Shown one piece after another: positions 1-7,652 of a DNA stretch of 44,440 nucleotides. Position 1 is the first letter of the stretch; the number at the start of each line of letters is the position of its first letter. Both the position numbers and the translations under genes were made by a program. The DNA is from an uncultured Clostridia bacterium (lineage in GTDB: Bacteria; Bacillota; Clostridia; Christensenellales; UBA1242). Location of the stretch: positions 1-44,440 of the forward strand of contig CALWEM010000014.1 of the NCBI GenBank assembly GCA_944377315.1, in the 5' to 3' direction. The notes under the pieces are model-generated. The model made no database searches. It saw only the letters and a program-made list of their open reading frames with translations, and was not told where the DNA came from.

Positions 1-92
1 CTGACTGAAAGTTTTGTTGCAAGTTCAACTTGTGTTAATCCTTTTTCTTTTCTTTGAGATTTTATGAAATTGCCAATTATTTTTAGATCCAT
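1..92 (-). CDS. XRE-family helix-turn-helix regulator, N-terminus only
   Basis: The reading frame starts at the ATG at 92-90 on the minus strand and runs off the left edge after 30 codons. The visible residues read MDLKIIGNFIKSQRKEKGLT, then QVELATKLSV. This matches helix 1 and the start of the recognition helix-turn-helix of Cro/CI (XRE) regulators (IRxxRKxxGLTQxELAxxLxVS). A good ribosome site (AAAAGGAG) lies 5 nt upstream. A TATAAT-like -10 box reads at 119-114 on the same strand, without a clear -35. The effector domain and target are outside the window, so no regulon can be proposed. Confidence 0.75.
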   Translation of the reverse strand, partial: MDLKIIGNFIKSQRKEKGLTQVELATKLSV

Positions 93-170
93 TTTCACTC
101 CTTTTACAAGGTCATTATATCACAAAACAACAAAGAATAACTCCTATCAACCGTAGAGTTTTAACAAAAT

Positions 171-278
171 ATGTATACTTTTAAGGGGAATTTCAAGTCG
201 GAAGTTTGCGACCTGGACTTGTCCGGGGTTCTCTTGCGGATGCAAGTGCAAAGATTTATCTTTGCAAGTTCACGGCAT
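171..278. other. hairpin-rich spacer beyond the tRNA-Lys terminator
   Basis: No convincing gene lies here. Three inverted repeats sit one after another: CAAGTC (194-199) with GACTTG (216-221); CTTGC (233-237) with GCAAG (242-246); and TGCAAAGAT (247-255) with ATCTTTGCA (258-266). The octamer GTCCGGGG at about 221-228 recurs at about 411-418 beside the tRNA pseudogene, so the stretch may be worn-down material from the same tandem duplication. It could also be a small structured RNA, but no promoter was found for one. Confidence 0.35.
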
Positions 279-306
279 AAAAAAAGAAGACTTGCGTTTC
301 TTCTTT
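279..306 (-). terminator. intrinsic terminator of the tRNA-Lys transcript
   Basis: On the minus strand, directly after the encoded CCA end, the sequence reads AAGAAGA, a loop AACGCAAG, then TCTTCTT and a T-run. This is a 7-bp stem with U-tract in the right place to end the tRNA transcript. Confidence 0.65.
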
Positions 307-382
307 TGGTGGGTTGCCGGGGGCTCGAACCCCGGACCCTTCGATTAAGAGTCGAATGCTCTACCAACTGAGCTAGCAACCC
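307..382 (-). tRNA. tRNA-Lys (anticodon CTT)
   Basis: This is a complete 76-nt cloverleaf on the minus strand with the CCA end encoded. The acceptor stem is GGGTTGC/GCAACCC with discriminator A. The D arm is GCTC-AGTTGGTA-GAGC. The anticodon arm is TTCGA, loop CTCTTAA, TCGAA, giving anticodon CTT, which reads AAG lysine codons. The T arm is CGGGG-TTCGAGC-CCCCG. It is followed by an intrinsic terminator and appears to be transcribed from the promoter at 669-697 through the degenerate copy at 474-523. Confidence 0.95.
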
Positions 383-473
383 AAATATAAATATTAAGTT
401 TTTTATTTTGTCCGGGGTGAGAGCCCTGGGCGAGAATGGGTTCCCTGAAATTTTCAATTTTAGGGTAAAGCCT

Positions 474-523
474 CGGACCCTTCGATTAAGAGTCGAATGC
501 TTTTGCCATAGAGCTAGCAACCC
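474..523 (-). pseudogene. degenerate tandem copy of tRNA-Lys
   Basis: Read on the minus strand, this repeats the 5' acceptor strand (GGGTTGC), a damaged D arm and a perfect anticodon arm with CTT of the neighbouring tRNA-Lys. The 5' leader (AT-rich, ending just before GGG) is duplicated as well. The D-stem partner GAGC has become AAGC and the D loop differs. After the variable region the sequence departs completely: the T arm and the 3' acceptor strand are absent. It cannot form a mature tRNA. A separate hairpin (CCCTGAAATT with AATTTTAGGG, about 453-475) lies where the 3' half should be. Confidence 0.8.
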
Positions 524-668
524 AAATATAAAGTTTTAGGTTTTTTGTGTTCAGCAAAAGAAGTGAGTGAGATTGGTGAGAATATTCAACCTTATGCTAA
601 CTTTAAGCTTAACACAAAATTTGCGATTTTTCACTTGAAACAAATTTGACAAATGAAAAACTATGTGT

Positions 669-697
669 ATTATATAACACACAGAAGAAAAAGTCAA
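669..697 (-). promoter_or_regulatory. sigma-A-like promoter for the tRNA-Lys unit
   Basis: On the minus strand, TTGACT (697-692), a 17-nt spacer and TATAAT (674-669). Transcription would start near 662 and run through the pseudo-tRNA into tRNA-Lys and its terminator. About 140 nt of leader precede the pseudo-tRNA, and no other gene was recognised in 524-662. Confidence 0.65.
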
Positions 698-714
698 TCA
701 TTTTTTGAAATTAA

Positions 715-900
715 TTAAAAATCAGAGTCGTTTTTTGTTTCAATTTCGCCGTGCAGACGCTCAAAATCCAAAATATATCGCTTTACTGCCATTTCAATTT
801 CTTTGTTTTTCGAGCGTCCATTGTAATCAGCAGTGTAATTTATCTTTTCGTGCAGGTTATTTGAAATTCTCAAAGTGTAGCGAGAATAGTTCTTTTGCAT
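715..900 (-). CDS. ribbon-helix-helix (Arc/CopG-like) DNA-binding protein
   Basis: This is a 61-residue protein. The segment RYTLRISNNLHEKINYTA is a beta strand followed by a helix of the Arc/CopG ribbon-helix-helix type, and NKEIEMAVKRYI fits the second helix. It has the usual length for a free-standing antitoxin-type or plasmid-type repressor. The start is fixed by AGGAGG six bases before the ATG at 900-898. No toxin gene is adjacent: downstream lie only the tRNA-Lys promoter and tRNA unit, and upstream is the divergent alr gene 138 bp away. It is more likely a solitary regulator than half of a toxin-antitoxin pair. Its target is unknown. Confidence 0.75.
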   Translation of the reverse strand: MQKNYSRYTLRISNNLHEKINYTADYNGRSKNKEIEMAVKRYILDFERLHGEIETKNDSDF

Positions 901-991
901 ATTTACCTCCTATAAAAATTTTACTAAAATTCCAGTTCAAAATCTTAAATTTGACGCCAAAATGACGCTATTTTTTCGACAAAAACCGACA

Positions 992-1020
992 TTTAGCGGA
1001 AATTTAACATTTTCTATTAT
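992..1020 (+). promoter_or_regulatory. possible promoter of alr, very short leader
   Basis: TTTAGC (992-997), 17 nt, TATTAT (1015-1020) would place the start of transcription near 1027, only about 12 nt before the alr ATG. An alternative -10, TATAAA (1028-1033), would start at the ATG itself. No Shine-Dalgarno sequence lies between the -10 and the ATG in either case. Confidence 0.4.
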
Positions 1021-1038
1021 AAATTTGTATAAATATAT

Positions 1039-2043
1039 ATGGAAAACTTTAATCACAAGGTGATTTATCGCGATAACTTGCATTTTAATCTTTCGCAATT
1101 TGCTGATAAAAAAATATTTTTGATGGTAAAATCAAACGCATATGGGCACGGGTTGGAAGAGATTGTCAAGCTTGCCAATCCTTATGTCTTTGGATATGGC
1201 GTGGTGAACATTGATGAAGCATTGAAAGTGAGAAAATTAACTCGCAAGCGTGTTATTATTTTTGCTCCAACAAAAGAGTTTGAAATTTGCAAAAAGAATA
1301 ACCTTGAATTTCTTGTTCAAAGTGAAGAAGATTTGAAAGATGCGATAAGTTTTGGTTGTCAAAATCTTATTCATCTTTCCGTTAATGTTGGGATGAATCG
1401 ATATGGACTCAAGAGCGAAATTGAACTTCGAACGGTTGAAAAAATTTTGCTGGAAAACAAAGTTAAGTTAAGGTCAATATACACACACTTTCCAAGGTTA
1501 GAAAACTATGCCTCAACGATGCAGGCATACAGAAAATTTGAGAAACTGAAAAATCTCATTTCGCAAAAATGCCCAATTTGTTTTGGTGGAAGTGCGGTCT
1601 ATTACTATCCTTTTGAGTATGAATTTTTGAGGCTGGGAATTGAGGGATATGGTTATGGGAAGAAAGGAAAAAAAGTGATGGCAATTTATTCTCAAGTTTT
1701 GAAAATCAATTTTGTGAAAAGAGGGGAATATGTCAGCTATGGCAAAAAATTCAAAGAACCATACGGTTCATATTTTGCAGTTGTGCCGGTGGGGTATGGT
1801 GACGGGCTTTCAAGAAATTTGTCAAACAAATTCAAAGTCAAAATCAGTGGCGTGGAATATTGTTCGGTGGGTAACATTTGTATGGATTGCTTTTTTGTTC
1901 GTGTGGACAAAAGCGTCAAGGTTGGTGACAAAGTTGAGGTGATGGCAGATGCGGATTATTTTGCCAAAAAATTAAAAACAATACCATATGAAATTCTCAC
2001 CAATTTTTCACTGCTTCGTGGAAAAACTGTGATTAAGCCATAA
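1039..2043 (+). CDS. alr: alanine racemase
   Basis: PLP-dependent interconversion of L- and D-alanine in the cytoplasm, supplying D-Ala for peptidoglycan. The protein has 334 residues, somewhat short for the family (about 360-390). The PLP lysine motif VKSNAYGHG puts the Schiff-base lysine at residue 31. VNVGMNRYGL, RLGIEGYGYG and VPVGYGDGL are family motifs. VSYGKKF carries the catalytic tyrosine near residue 234, and GNICMDCFFV is the C-terminal active-site loop. The N-terminal strand before the lysine is shorter than usual. No ribosome site precedes the ATG and the upstream sequence is almost pure A/T, so the message is probably leaderless or nearly so. It is not part of a dcw cluster; rsmD follows after an 89-bp gap with its own promoters. 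Confidence 0.93.
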   Translation: MENFNHKVIYRDNLHFNLSQFADKKIFLMVKSNAYGHGLEEIVKLANPYVFGYGVVNIDEALKVRKLTRKRVIIFAPTKEFEICKKNNLEFLVQSEEDLKDAISFGCQNLIHLSVNVGMNRYGLKSEIELRTVEKILLENKVKLRSIYTHFPRLENYASTMQAYRKFEKLKNLISQKCPICFGGSAVYYYPFEYEFLRLGIEGYGYGKKGKKVMAIYSQVLKINFVKRGEYVSYGKKFKEPYGSYFAVVPVGYGDGLSRNLSNKFKVKISGVEYCSVGNICMDCFFVRVDKSVKVGDKVEVMADADYFAKKLKTIPYEILTNFSLLRGKTVIKP

Positions 2044-2069
2044 AAATTCGCAAAAAAACTGAAAAAAAG

Positions 2070-2126
2070 TTGATTTTTTATTATTTTTCCATATAATTTG
2101 CAAAATTATTTTTATTTTGTTATAAT
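2070..2126 (+). promoter_or_regulatory. two tandem promoters before rsmD, the second giving a leaderless message
   Basis: P1: TTGATT (2070-2075), 16 nt, TATAAT (2092-2097). P2: TTGCAA (2098-2103), 17 nt, TATAAT (2121-2126). The start from P2 falls at about 2132-2134, that is, on the rsmD ATG at 2133. There is no purine-rich ribosome site between the boxes and the ATG. Confidence 0.6.
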
Positions 2127-2132
2127 TTTATT

Positions 2133-2663
2133 ATGAGAGTTAATTCGGGAATATACAAGGGAAGAAGGCTTATTGAGAACAAATTTGAACATATAAGACC
2201 GACAACGGACAAGGTCTGCCAAGCACTTTTCACAAAGTTGCAATTTTTTTTGCAAGGGAAAAAAGTGCTTGATTTATTCTCGGGCACTGGTGCATTAGGT
2301 ATTGAGGCAATAAGCCGAGGTGCAGAAAGTGTTTTGTTTGTCGACAAAGATGTGAGAAGTGTTAAACTCACAAAAGACAATCTTAAGAATCTTGGGATTG
2401 ACGCCAAAGTTGTGAAATGTGATGCTTTGAAGTTTGTGGATGTTTGCAAAGAAAGTTACGACTTAATCTTGCTTGACCCACCATATAAAAGTGGCTTATA
2501 TGAAAAAGTTTTACCCAAACTTGAAAGGATTTTGAATGATGAAGGAATAATTGTTTGTGAACACGCCTCAAATGACACCTTTTCTTTTTCACCATTTGTG
2601 GTTTTTGACGAGAAAAAATATGGAAATATAACTTTAACTTATTTGACCCTAGATAAAAATTAA
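2133..2663 (+). CDS. rsmD: 16S rRNA (guanine(966)-N(2))-methyltransferase
   Basis: SAM-dependent methylation of G966 of 16S rRNA (E. coli numbering), acting on the assembling 30S subunit. The protein has 176 residues, a normal length. Family marks are the N-terminal RVNSGIYKGRRL and RPTTDKVCQALF, the SAM-binding loop LDLFSGTGALGIEAISRG, the acidic VDKD after strand 2, and the N6/N2-methyltransferase catalytic motif DPPY. In many Gram-positives rsmD is followed by coaD; here glmS follows 62 bp downstream. There is no Shine-Dalgarno sequence and the -10 box lies 7 nt before the ATG, so translation is probably from a leaderless message. Confidence 0.93.
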   Translation: MRVNSGIYKGRRLIENKFEHIRPTTDKVCQALFTKLQFFLQGKKVLDLFSGTGALGIEAISRGAESVLFVDKDVRSVKLTKDNLKNLGIDAKVVKCDALKFVDVCKESYDLILLDPPYKSGLYEKVLPKLERILNDEGIIVCEHASNDTFSFSPFVVFDEKKYGNITLTYLTLDKN

Positions 2664-2725
2664 AATTCATTAAACTAACCATTCATTAAAATTTCGCATA
2701 TATTTTTATAAGAAACGGAGAAAAT

Positions 2726-4447
2726 ATGTGCGGAATTTGTGTTTGTGTTGGAAGCGTTAATGCTGTCAAAAAGGTTTTTGATGGCTTGAAGATTTTGGAA
2801 TATCGAGGCTATGATTCGTCAGGCATCGCATTTATTGAAAACGACAAAATAAAATGTGTTAAGACGGTGGGAGATATCTCAAATCTTGAAGAGAAAATTT
2901 CATCGCTGCAATCAAATATTGCCATTGGGCATACGCGATGGGCGACACACGGCGGTGTGACGATTGAAAATGCTCATCCGCATCTTTCGGCGTCCAAGAA
3001 TTTGGCAATCGTTCACAATGGAATTGTGGAAAACTATAAAGAATTAAAGAAAGAGTTTAATATTTCCACGACTTCACAGACAGACAGCGAAGTTTTTTGT
3101 GATTTAATTGAAAAAGAAAATGGAAGTTTGCTTGAAAAAACAATAAGTGCTTCAAAGTTGGTTAAGGGCGGTTTTGCCATTGCTTTATTATCAAATTTGG
3201 GCGAAGTTGTTTTGGCAAAAAGAGAAAATCCACTTTATGTCGCACAAACTTCTTTTGGTGTTATGGCAACAAGTGATATCTATGTTTTTTGTGATATTAC
3301 TCAAAAATATTACACTCTTTCTGATGACGAATTTGCCAAAATTGAAAATGGCAAAATTTTCTTCTTTGACAAAAATGGTAAAAAAATCAAGAAAAAATGC
3401 GAAAAAATCAAGAAAAATCTTAAAAAAGTGGAAATTTTTGAAAAAACGCATATGAAAAGTGAAATTCTTGAAACAAAAAATTCACTTTTTATGACATATA
3501 AAAATTATCAAAGTGGCAAACTTTTCGAAAAAATTTTTCTTCCGAAAAAACTTGAAAGCATCTGTCTTATTGCTTGCGGAACGGCATATCATTCTGCTTT
3601 GCAAGGTGCTATGTATTTTAAAAAAATAAAAATTCCATCGCAAGCATATATTGCAAGTGAGTTTCGTTATGGTGATGAAATTTTGAACAAAAACACACTA
3701 TATATTCTTATAAGTCAGAGTGGTGAAACTTTGGACACAATTGCGTGTGCAAAAATGCTTAAAGAAAAGGGGATGGCTTTACTTGCTCTCACCAACACTG
3801 AAAATTGTTATCTCAATCAAATCTGTCAAAACATTCTTCCAACTTTTGCTGGGAAAGAAATTGCAGTGGCGTCCACCAAGGCCTATTCGTGTCAAGTTTT
3901 TGTTCTTTATCTATTCTCTTTATTCTTAAGTGGGAAATTTTTGGATAAGAAAAAAGATATTGAAGACTTTTTGAAGGAATTGAGTTTGACAGATATAGAT
4001 GAAGAAATTGTGGATTATGTTGCTTCGTTTGAAAAAATATTTTTTGTTGGGCGAGGATTTGATTATATCACTGCCTTGGAAAGCAGTTTGAAACTCAAAG
4101 AAATAACATATATCAATTCCTTTGCAATTTGTGCGGGCGAACTCAAACACGGCACACTCGCTCTTGTTGACGACAAAACGATTGTGATAAGTTTTTGCAC
4201 TTTCAAAAAGACAAAAGAAAAACTTTTTTCCAATTTGGAAGAGATAATTGCACGGGGTGGCAAAGTTTTGGTGGTGAGCGATGAAATTGTTCCCTTCAAA
4301 TCTGTTCGACTTCCAACTTTTCTTGAAGAATTTATGCCGATTGTTTCCGTTATTCCAATGCAATTTTTGGCACTCAAAATCTGCGAGAAATTGGGCTATA
4401 ATCCAGACAAACCGAAAAATCTTGCCAAATCTGTTACTGTCGAATAG
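2726..4447 (+). CDS. glmS: glutamine-fructose-6-phosphate aminotransferase (isomerizing)
   Basis: Makes glucosamine-6-phosphate from fructose-6-phosphate and glutamine, the entry to UDP-GlcNAc for cell wall. The protein has 573 residues (family about 600). The N-terminal nucleophile cysteine follows the initiator Met (MCGICVCVG). The class II glutaminase motifs RGYDSSGIAF and GHTRWATHGG and the asparagine of HNGIVENY are present. The SIS domains carry ACGTAYHSAL, ISQSGETLDT and STKAYSCQ, and the C-terminal lysine loop NLAKSVTVE is intact. A ribosome site (CGGAG) precedes the ATG. The 62-bp gap after rsmD is too short for the glmS ribozyme of many Firmicutes, so that feedback control is absent here. 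A 10-bp direct repeat ATTCATTAAA (2665-2674, 2681-2690) lies in the gap. Confidence 0.96.
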   Translation: MCGICVCVGSVNAVKKVFDGLKILEYRGYDSSGIAFIENDKIKCVKTVGDISNLEEKISSLQSNIAIGHTRWATHGGVTIENAHPHLSASKNLAIVHNGIVENYKELKKEFNISTTSQTDSEVFCDLIEKENGSLLEKTISASKLVKGGFAIALLSNLGEVVLAKRENPLYVAQTSFGVMATSDIYVFCDITQKYYTLSDDEFAKIENGKIFFFDKNGKKIKKKCEKIKKNLKKVEIFEKTHMKSEILETKNSLFMTYKNYQSGKLFEKIFLPKKLESICLIACGTAYHSALQGAMYFKKIKIPSQAYIASEFRYGDEILNKNTLYILISQSGETLDTIACAKMLKEKGMALLALTNTENCYLNQICQNILPTFAGKEIAVASTKAYSCQVFVLYLFSLFLSGKFLDKKKDIEDFLKELSLTDIDEEIVDYVASFEKIFFVGRGFDYITALESSLKLKEITYINSFAICAGELKHGTLALVDDKTIVISFCTFKKTKEKLFSNLEEIIARGGKVLVVSDEIVPFKSVRLPTFLEEFMPIVSVIPMQFLALKICEKLGYNPDKPKNLAKSVTVE

Positions 4448-4523
4448 TTATTTTTGAAAAATATTAATCATATATTATCTTGTCCATATGACAGATAGTA
4501 TATTTTTTTTGAAGGAGTCAATA

Positions 4524-4940
4524 ATGAAAATGAAAGCAAAGATATTTAAAACAGAAAAAACAGAAAACAGCGGAAAAAAATTGAAGCCAATACTTAAAGG
4601 GGTTTTTGTTTCTCTCACATTTTCTCTTCTTTTCATCCTTCTTTTCGCTTTTCTTCTCCGCTTCACCAACATTTCTGAAAACTTGATTTCGCCAGTGAAC
4701 CAAGTGATTAAAGCAGTTTCAATTTTTTTGGGAGTCTTGTTCGGAATGAAAAAGGTAAAGCAAAATGGCATCATCAACGGCTTTTTGATCGGCTTCTTTT
4801 TCACAATCTTGGCGTTTTTGGTTTTCTCTTTGCTGGATGGGCAGTTTGTTTTTGACAGAACGCTTATAAATGATGTTATTTTTGGCTCAATCATTGGTGC
4901 AATTTGCGGAATAATTTGTGTAAATCTCAAAAAATTTTAG
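4524..4940 (+). CDS. small four-helix membrane protein, TIGR04086-like
   Basis: This 138-residue protein has a basic, lysine-rich N-terminus (about 30 residues) and then four hydrophobic segments: roughly residues 33-53, 66-77, 85-105 and 115-135. The glycine-containing helices (FLGVLFGMKKV, IINGFLIGFFF, IIGAICGIICV) resemble the TIGR04086 family of uncharacterised Firmicutes membrane proteins (YrzE in Bacillus), often found near yajC/secDF. Placement directly before secD fits that. An upstream in-frame ATG at 4488 exists, but GAAGGAG sits 6 nt before the ATG at 4524, which I prefer. The function is unknown; the family match is tentative. Confidence 0.7.
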   Translation: MKMKAKIFKTEKTENSGKKLKPILKGVFVSLTFSLLFILLFAFLLRFTNISENLISPVNQVIKAVSIFLGVLFGMKKVKQNGIINGFLIGFFFTILAFLVFSLLDGQFVFDRTLINDVIFGSIIGAICGIICVNLKKF

Positions 4941-4948
4941 TATTTTAA

Positions 4949-4988
4949 TTGACAACTGCTCTGTTTTGTTATATACTTAACAAGTATA
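4949..4988 (+). promoter_or_regulatory. strong secD promoter with a dyad over the -10 and start
   Basis: TTGACA (4949-4954), 17 nt, TATACT (4972-4977). A perfect 7-bp inverted repeat with a 3-nt spacer, TATACTT (4972-4978) and AAGTATA (4982-4988), covers the -10 box and the start region. That position suits a repressor operator, or a hairpin at the extreme 5' end of the message. Confidence 0.7.
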
Positions 4989-5019
4989 TTCTTAAATTTC
5001 ACAATATATAAGGGGCAGT

Positions 5020-6393
5020 ATGGCTAAAAATAGACTTAAAAAGAACTCAATACTTAATTTTGTTGCTGTTGCAGTGCTCACTGCGATTGGTATCGTCCTT
5101 TCAGTTTGCAGTTTTATCATTCCTTACACAAACGGCAAAACATATAACGGATTTGCAAACTCCATCTCATTGGGACTTGACCTTGCAGGCGGAATTTCGG
5201 TTGTCTATGATTGTTCACTTTCACAAGACAGTAACACAAGCGACCTTTCAACAGCAATTGATGCCACAGTTTCTCGTCTTGAAAATGTGATTGGCGGGAA
5301 GTATTCCGAGGCGATTATCACACGACAAGGCAGTTCTGAAATCAGAATTGAAGTGCCAAGTGTGACCGATTCAAATGAAATTTTCAATCTTATCGGCGAC
5401 CCAACGCCACTTTATATGACTTTAACGGAAAATGGTGAGGCAGGAATTTCCGGTTCTGACATTTCCAATGTTTTTGTTTCATATCAAAACAGCCAATATG
5501 GTGTGGTTATCAATTTCACCGATGAAGGCAGAACAAAATTCTCAAATCTCACAAAAGAAGCAGCAAATGGCTCACAAACCATATATATTTATTTGGGTGA
5601 GATAAGCGATGAAAACTTGTGGAATCAATTGACTTGTTCAGAACAAATCACTGGTGGCACAACTTTCATTTCATCGGGTGACAGCTCAAACGCTTGGACT
5701 TATGAAGATGCTGAAAATTATTCTCTTCAAATTATGTCCGGAACATTCAATGTTATGTTGGATTTGAAAGAAAGTAATGTCGTTTCCGCAACTTTGGGGT
5801 CTGAAGCACTCAAATTTGTTATTATTGGCGGAGCAGTTGGGCTTTTCCTTATTTTTGTTATTTTGTGGTTGAGATATGGCGAACTTGGTTTCCTTGCATC
5901 ATTTGCTCTTATCATATACATCATCTTGATGCTCTTCTTCTTGCAAGCAATTTCCTTTGTTCAATTGACTTTGCCAGGCCTTGCAGGTATTGTTTTGAGT
6001 ATTGGTATGGCAGTGGACGGCACGGTTATTATCTTCGAAAAAATGCGTGAAGAATATCGTTCTGGAAAGAAACTTCCACTCGCTTCGAAAAATGGCTTTA
6101 AGCGTGCATTTTGGCCTATCTTTGACTCAAATATCACCACAATCATCACTTCTCTTGTGTTGTATATTTTGGGAACGGCATCAATTCAAGGTTTTGCCAT
6201 CACACTTTTGATTGGTATTGTGCTTTCAATGTTTATGAACCTTGTCGTTATGCGTTTCTTTGTTAAGTGGTATTTACCATTCAACAGTGTTAACGGCAAA
6301 AAACTTCATTTTCCAAAACAACAAAGACCAGTAAAAGAAGAAATTGTTGAAGAACCTGTTGTGGCAACTGTGGGAGGTGATGCAAATGAATAA
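5020..6393 (+). CDS. secD: protein translocase subunit SecD
   Basis: Membrane component of the SecDF complex that uses the proton gradient to help pull exported proteins out of the SecYEG channel. The protein has 457 residues. An N-terminal membrane helix (residues about 13-35) is followed by GLDLAGGISVVYD, the D1 motif (GLDLxGG), and an extracytoplasmic P1 region. Then comes a C-terminal bundle of five helices containing GMAVDGTVIIFEKMREEYRSG (D4/D5 region; split here: GMAVDGTVIIFEK, then MREEYRSG). It is shorter than proteobacterial SecD, as is usual in Clostridia. The ribosome site is AAGGGG before the ATG. The secF start codon overlaps its last codons (ATGAATAA), which indicates translational coupling. 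Confidence 0.94.
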   Translation: MAKNRLKKNSILNFVAVAVLTAIGIVLSVCSFIIPYTNGKTYNGFANSISLGLDLAGGISVVYDCSLSQDSNTSDLSTAIDATVSRLENVIGGKYSEAIITRQGSSEIRIEVPSVTDSNEIFNLIGDPTPLYMTLTENGEAGISGSDISNVFVSYQNSQYGVVINFTDEGRTKFSNLTKEAANGSQTIYIYLGEISDENLWNQLTCSEQITGGTTFISSGDSSNAWTYEDAENYSLQIMSGTFNVMLDLKESNVVSATLGSEALKFVIIGGAVGLFLIFVILWLRYGELGFLASFALIIYIILMLFFLQAISFVQLTLPGLAGIVLSIGMAVDGTVIIFEKMREEYRSGKKLPLASKNGFKRAFWPIFDSNITTIITSLVLYILGTASIQGFAITLLIGIVLSMFMNLVVMRFFVKWYLPFNSVNGKKLHFPKQQRPVKEEIVEEPVVATVGGDANE

Positions 6394-7531
6394 GAAATTG
6401 ACGAAAAAGAAAGGTCGCTTCTCAATTGACGCATTGATTGAAAATTCAAAATTCAGTTTCACAAAAAATTTAAAATATTTCATTATTGCACCAATCGTTA
6501 TTATTGTTGTGGGGATAATCCTTCTTTGCACGCTGGGTTTCAATCTTGGGTTTGACTTTACTGGCGGAACAAATATGACCATCTATCTCAATGATGAAAA
6601 TTCTTACCCGGGACAAAGTTACAATCTCGACAACGGTGATTATGATAAAGTTGTTGACAAGATAAACAAAGTTCTGGATGAATTTGATGTGAAATTGAGT
6701 TCTGTGCAAACAACCGAAATCAACATCACGGAAGGTTACAGTTTCACAATTTCAAATGGTGATGCTGTCATCATCAAATTTCAAAATGGTGACCTTGACT
6801 TATCTGAAATTGAAAAGCAAAATGAAGAAATTCAGCTTGCACTTTTGAAAGAATTTGGATATTTTGATGAAACAGCCACAGTTGATGATATTGATGGCAA
6901 TGAATATTCTGCTTTTGTTGCAAATGGTGGTGTGACCACAGCAAGTGCCACAAGTGAACTTTTGATGAATTCCTTTATTGCACTTATCGTTGCGGTTGTT
7001 TTGATTTTGATTTATGTTGCCATTCGCTTTGAAATCACAAGCGGACTTGCAGCAATTTTGGCTCTTTTCCACGATATCTTGGTGACCACAAGCTTTATGC
7101 TTATTTTCCGTATTCCAATCAACACACCTTTTATCGCGGCTCTTATCACAATTTTGGGCTATTCAATCAACAACACGATTATCATTTTTGACAGAATAAG
7201 AGAAAATGTCAAACTGTCAAAAAATTTGGGTAAGGTGGACAACCATTTTGTGGCTGACGGTGCTGTTCGCGGAACAATGACAAGAACAATTTTGACCACT
7301 CTCACCACTTTTGTTATGATTTTCTTTATCACTGTCATCGGTGTGAGTGATATTCAACAATTTGCTTTTCCAATTATGATTGGAATTTTGGCTGGCTTCT
7401 ATTCTTCAAACTTCTTAACCACTGGACTTTGGGCGATTGCATACAAGCCTTCAAAGAAAAAGATTGCAAAGTGGGAAGCAAAAAAGAAAGAGCAAGAGCG
7501 TAAGGAAGCAAGAAAACAATATGAAGTTTAA
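6386..7531 (+). CDS. secF: protein translocase subunit SecF
   Basis: Partner of SecD. The protein has 381 residues from the ATG at 6386, which is chosen because GGAGG sits 8 nt upstream inside the secD end; the frame is also open upstream to 6344. Key motifs are the first helix followed by FNLGFDFTGGTNM (canonical FxxDFxGG) and, late, GYSINNTIIIFDRIRENV. The family usually has D-T in the phrase SINDTIVVFDRIREN; here the residue is Asn (SINNT), which may matter for proton coupling. Six membrane helices are expected. The lysine/glutamate-rich tail (KKKEQERKEARKQ) is cytoplasmic. An intrinsic terminator follows at once. Confidence 0.94.
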   Translation: MNKKLTKKKGRFSIDALIENSKFSFTKNLKYFIIAPIVIIVVGIILLCTLGFNLGFDFTGGTNMTIYLNDENSYPGQSYNLDNGDYDKVVDKINKVLDEFDVKLSSVQTTEINITEGYSFTISNGDAVIIKFQNGDLDLSEIEKQNEEIQLALLKEFGYFDETATVDDIDGNEYSAFVANGGVTTASATSELLMNSFIALIVAVVLILIYVAIRFEITSGLAAILALFHDILVTTSFMLIFRIPINTPFIAALITILGYSINNTIIIFDRIRENVKLSKNLGKVDNHFVADGAVRGTMTRTILTTLTTFVMIFFITVIGVSDIQQFAFPIMIGILAGFYSSNFLTTGLWAIAYKPSKKKIAKWEAKKKEQERKEARKQYEV

Positions 7532-7562
7532 GCGGGCGAAATTTTGCCTGCTTTTTTCTTTT
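7531..7562 (+). terminator. intrinsic terminator after secF
   Basis: AGCGGGC, loop GAAATTTT, GCCTGCT (one G-U pair), followed by TTTTTTCTTTTTT. It starts at the secF stop codon. Confidence 0.8.
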
Positions 7563-7652
7563 TTACTTATATTTTAAGCAGTAAATTTTCAGGCACAAAA
7601 ATATATATAACCAAATTTTTTTGGTTAAAGTTGTTGGTTATTCAAATTGTAT

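Noticed and set aside
715..1038. Toxin-antitoxin pair with the ribbon-helix-helix protein
   Set aside because: No second small gene overlaps or follows on the same strand; the other open frames in the area are antisense to the gene or lack ribosome sites.
2664..2725. glmS ribozyme upstream of glmS
   Set aside because: The gap is only 62 bp, A/T-rich and unstructured; the ribozyme needs about 150 nt with conserved pseudoknots.
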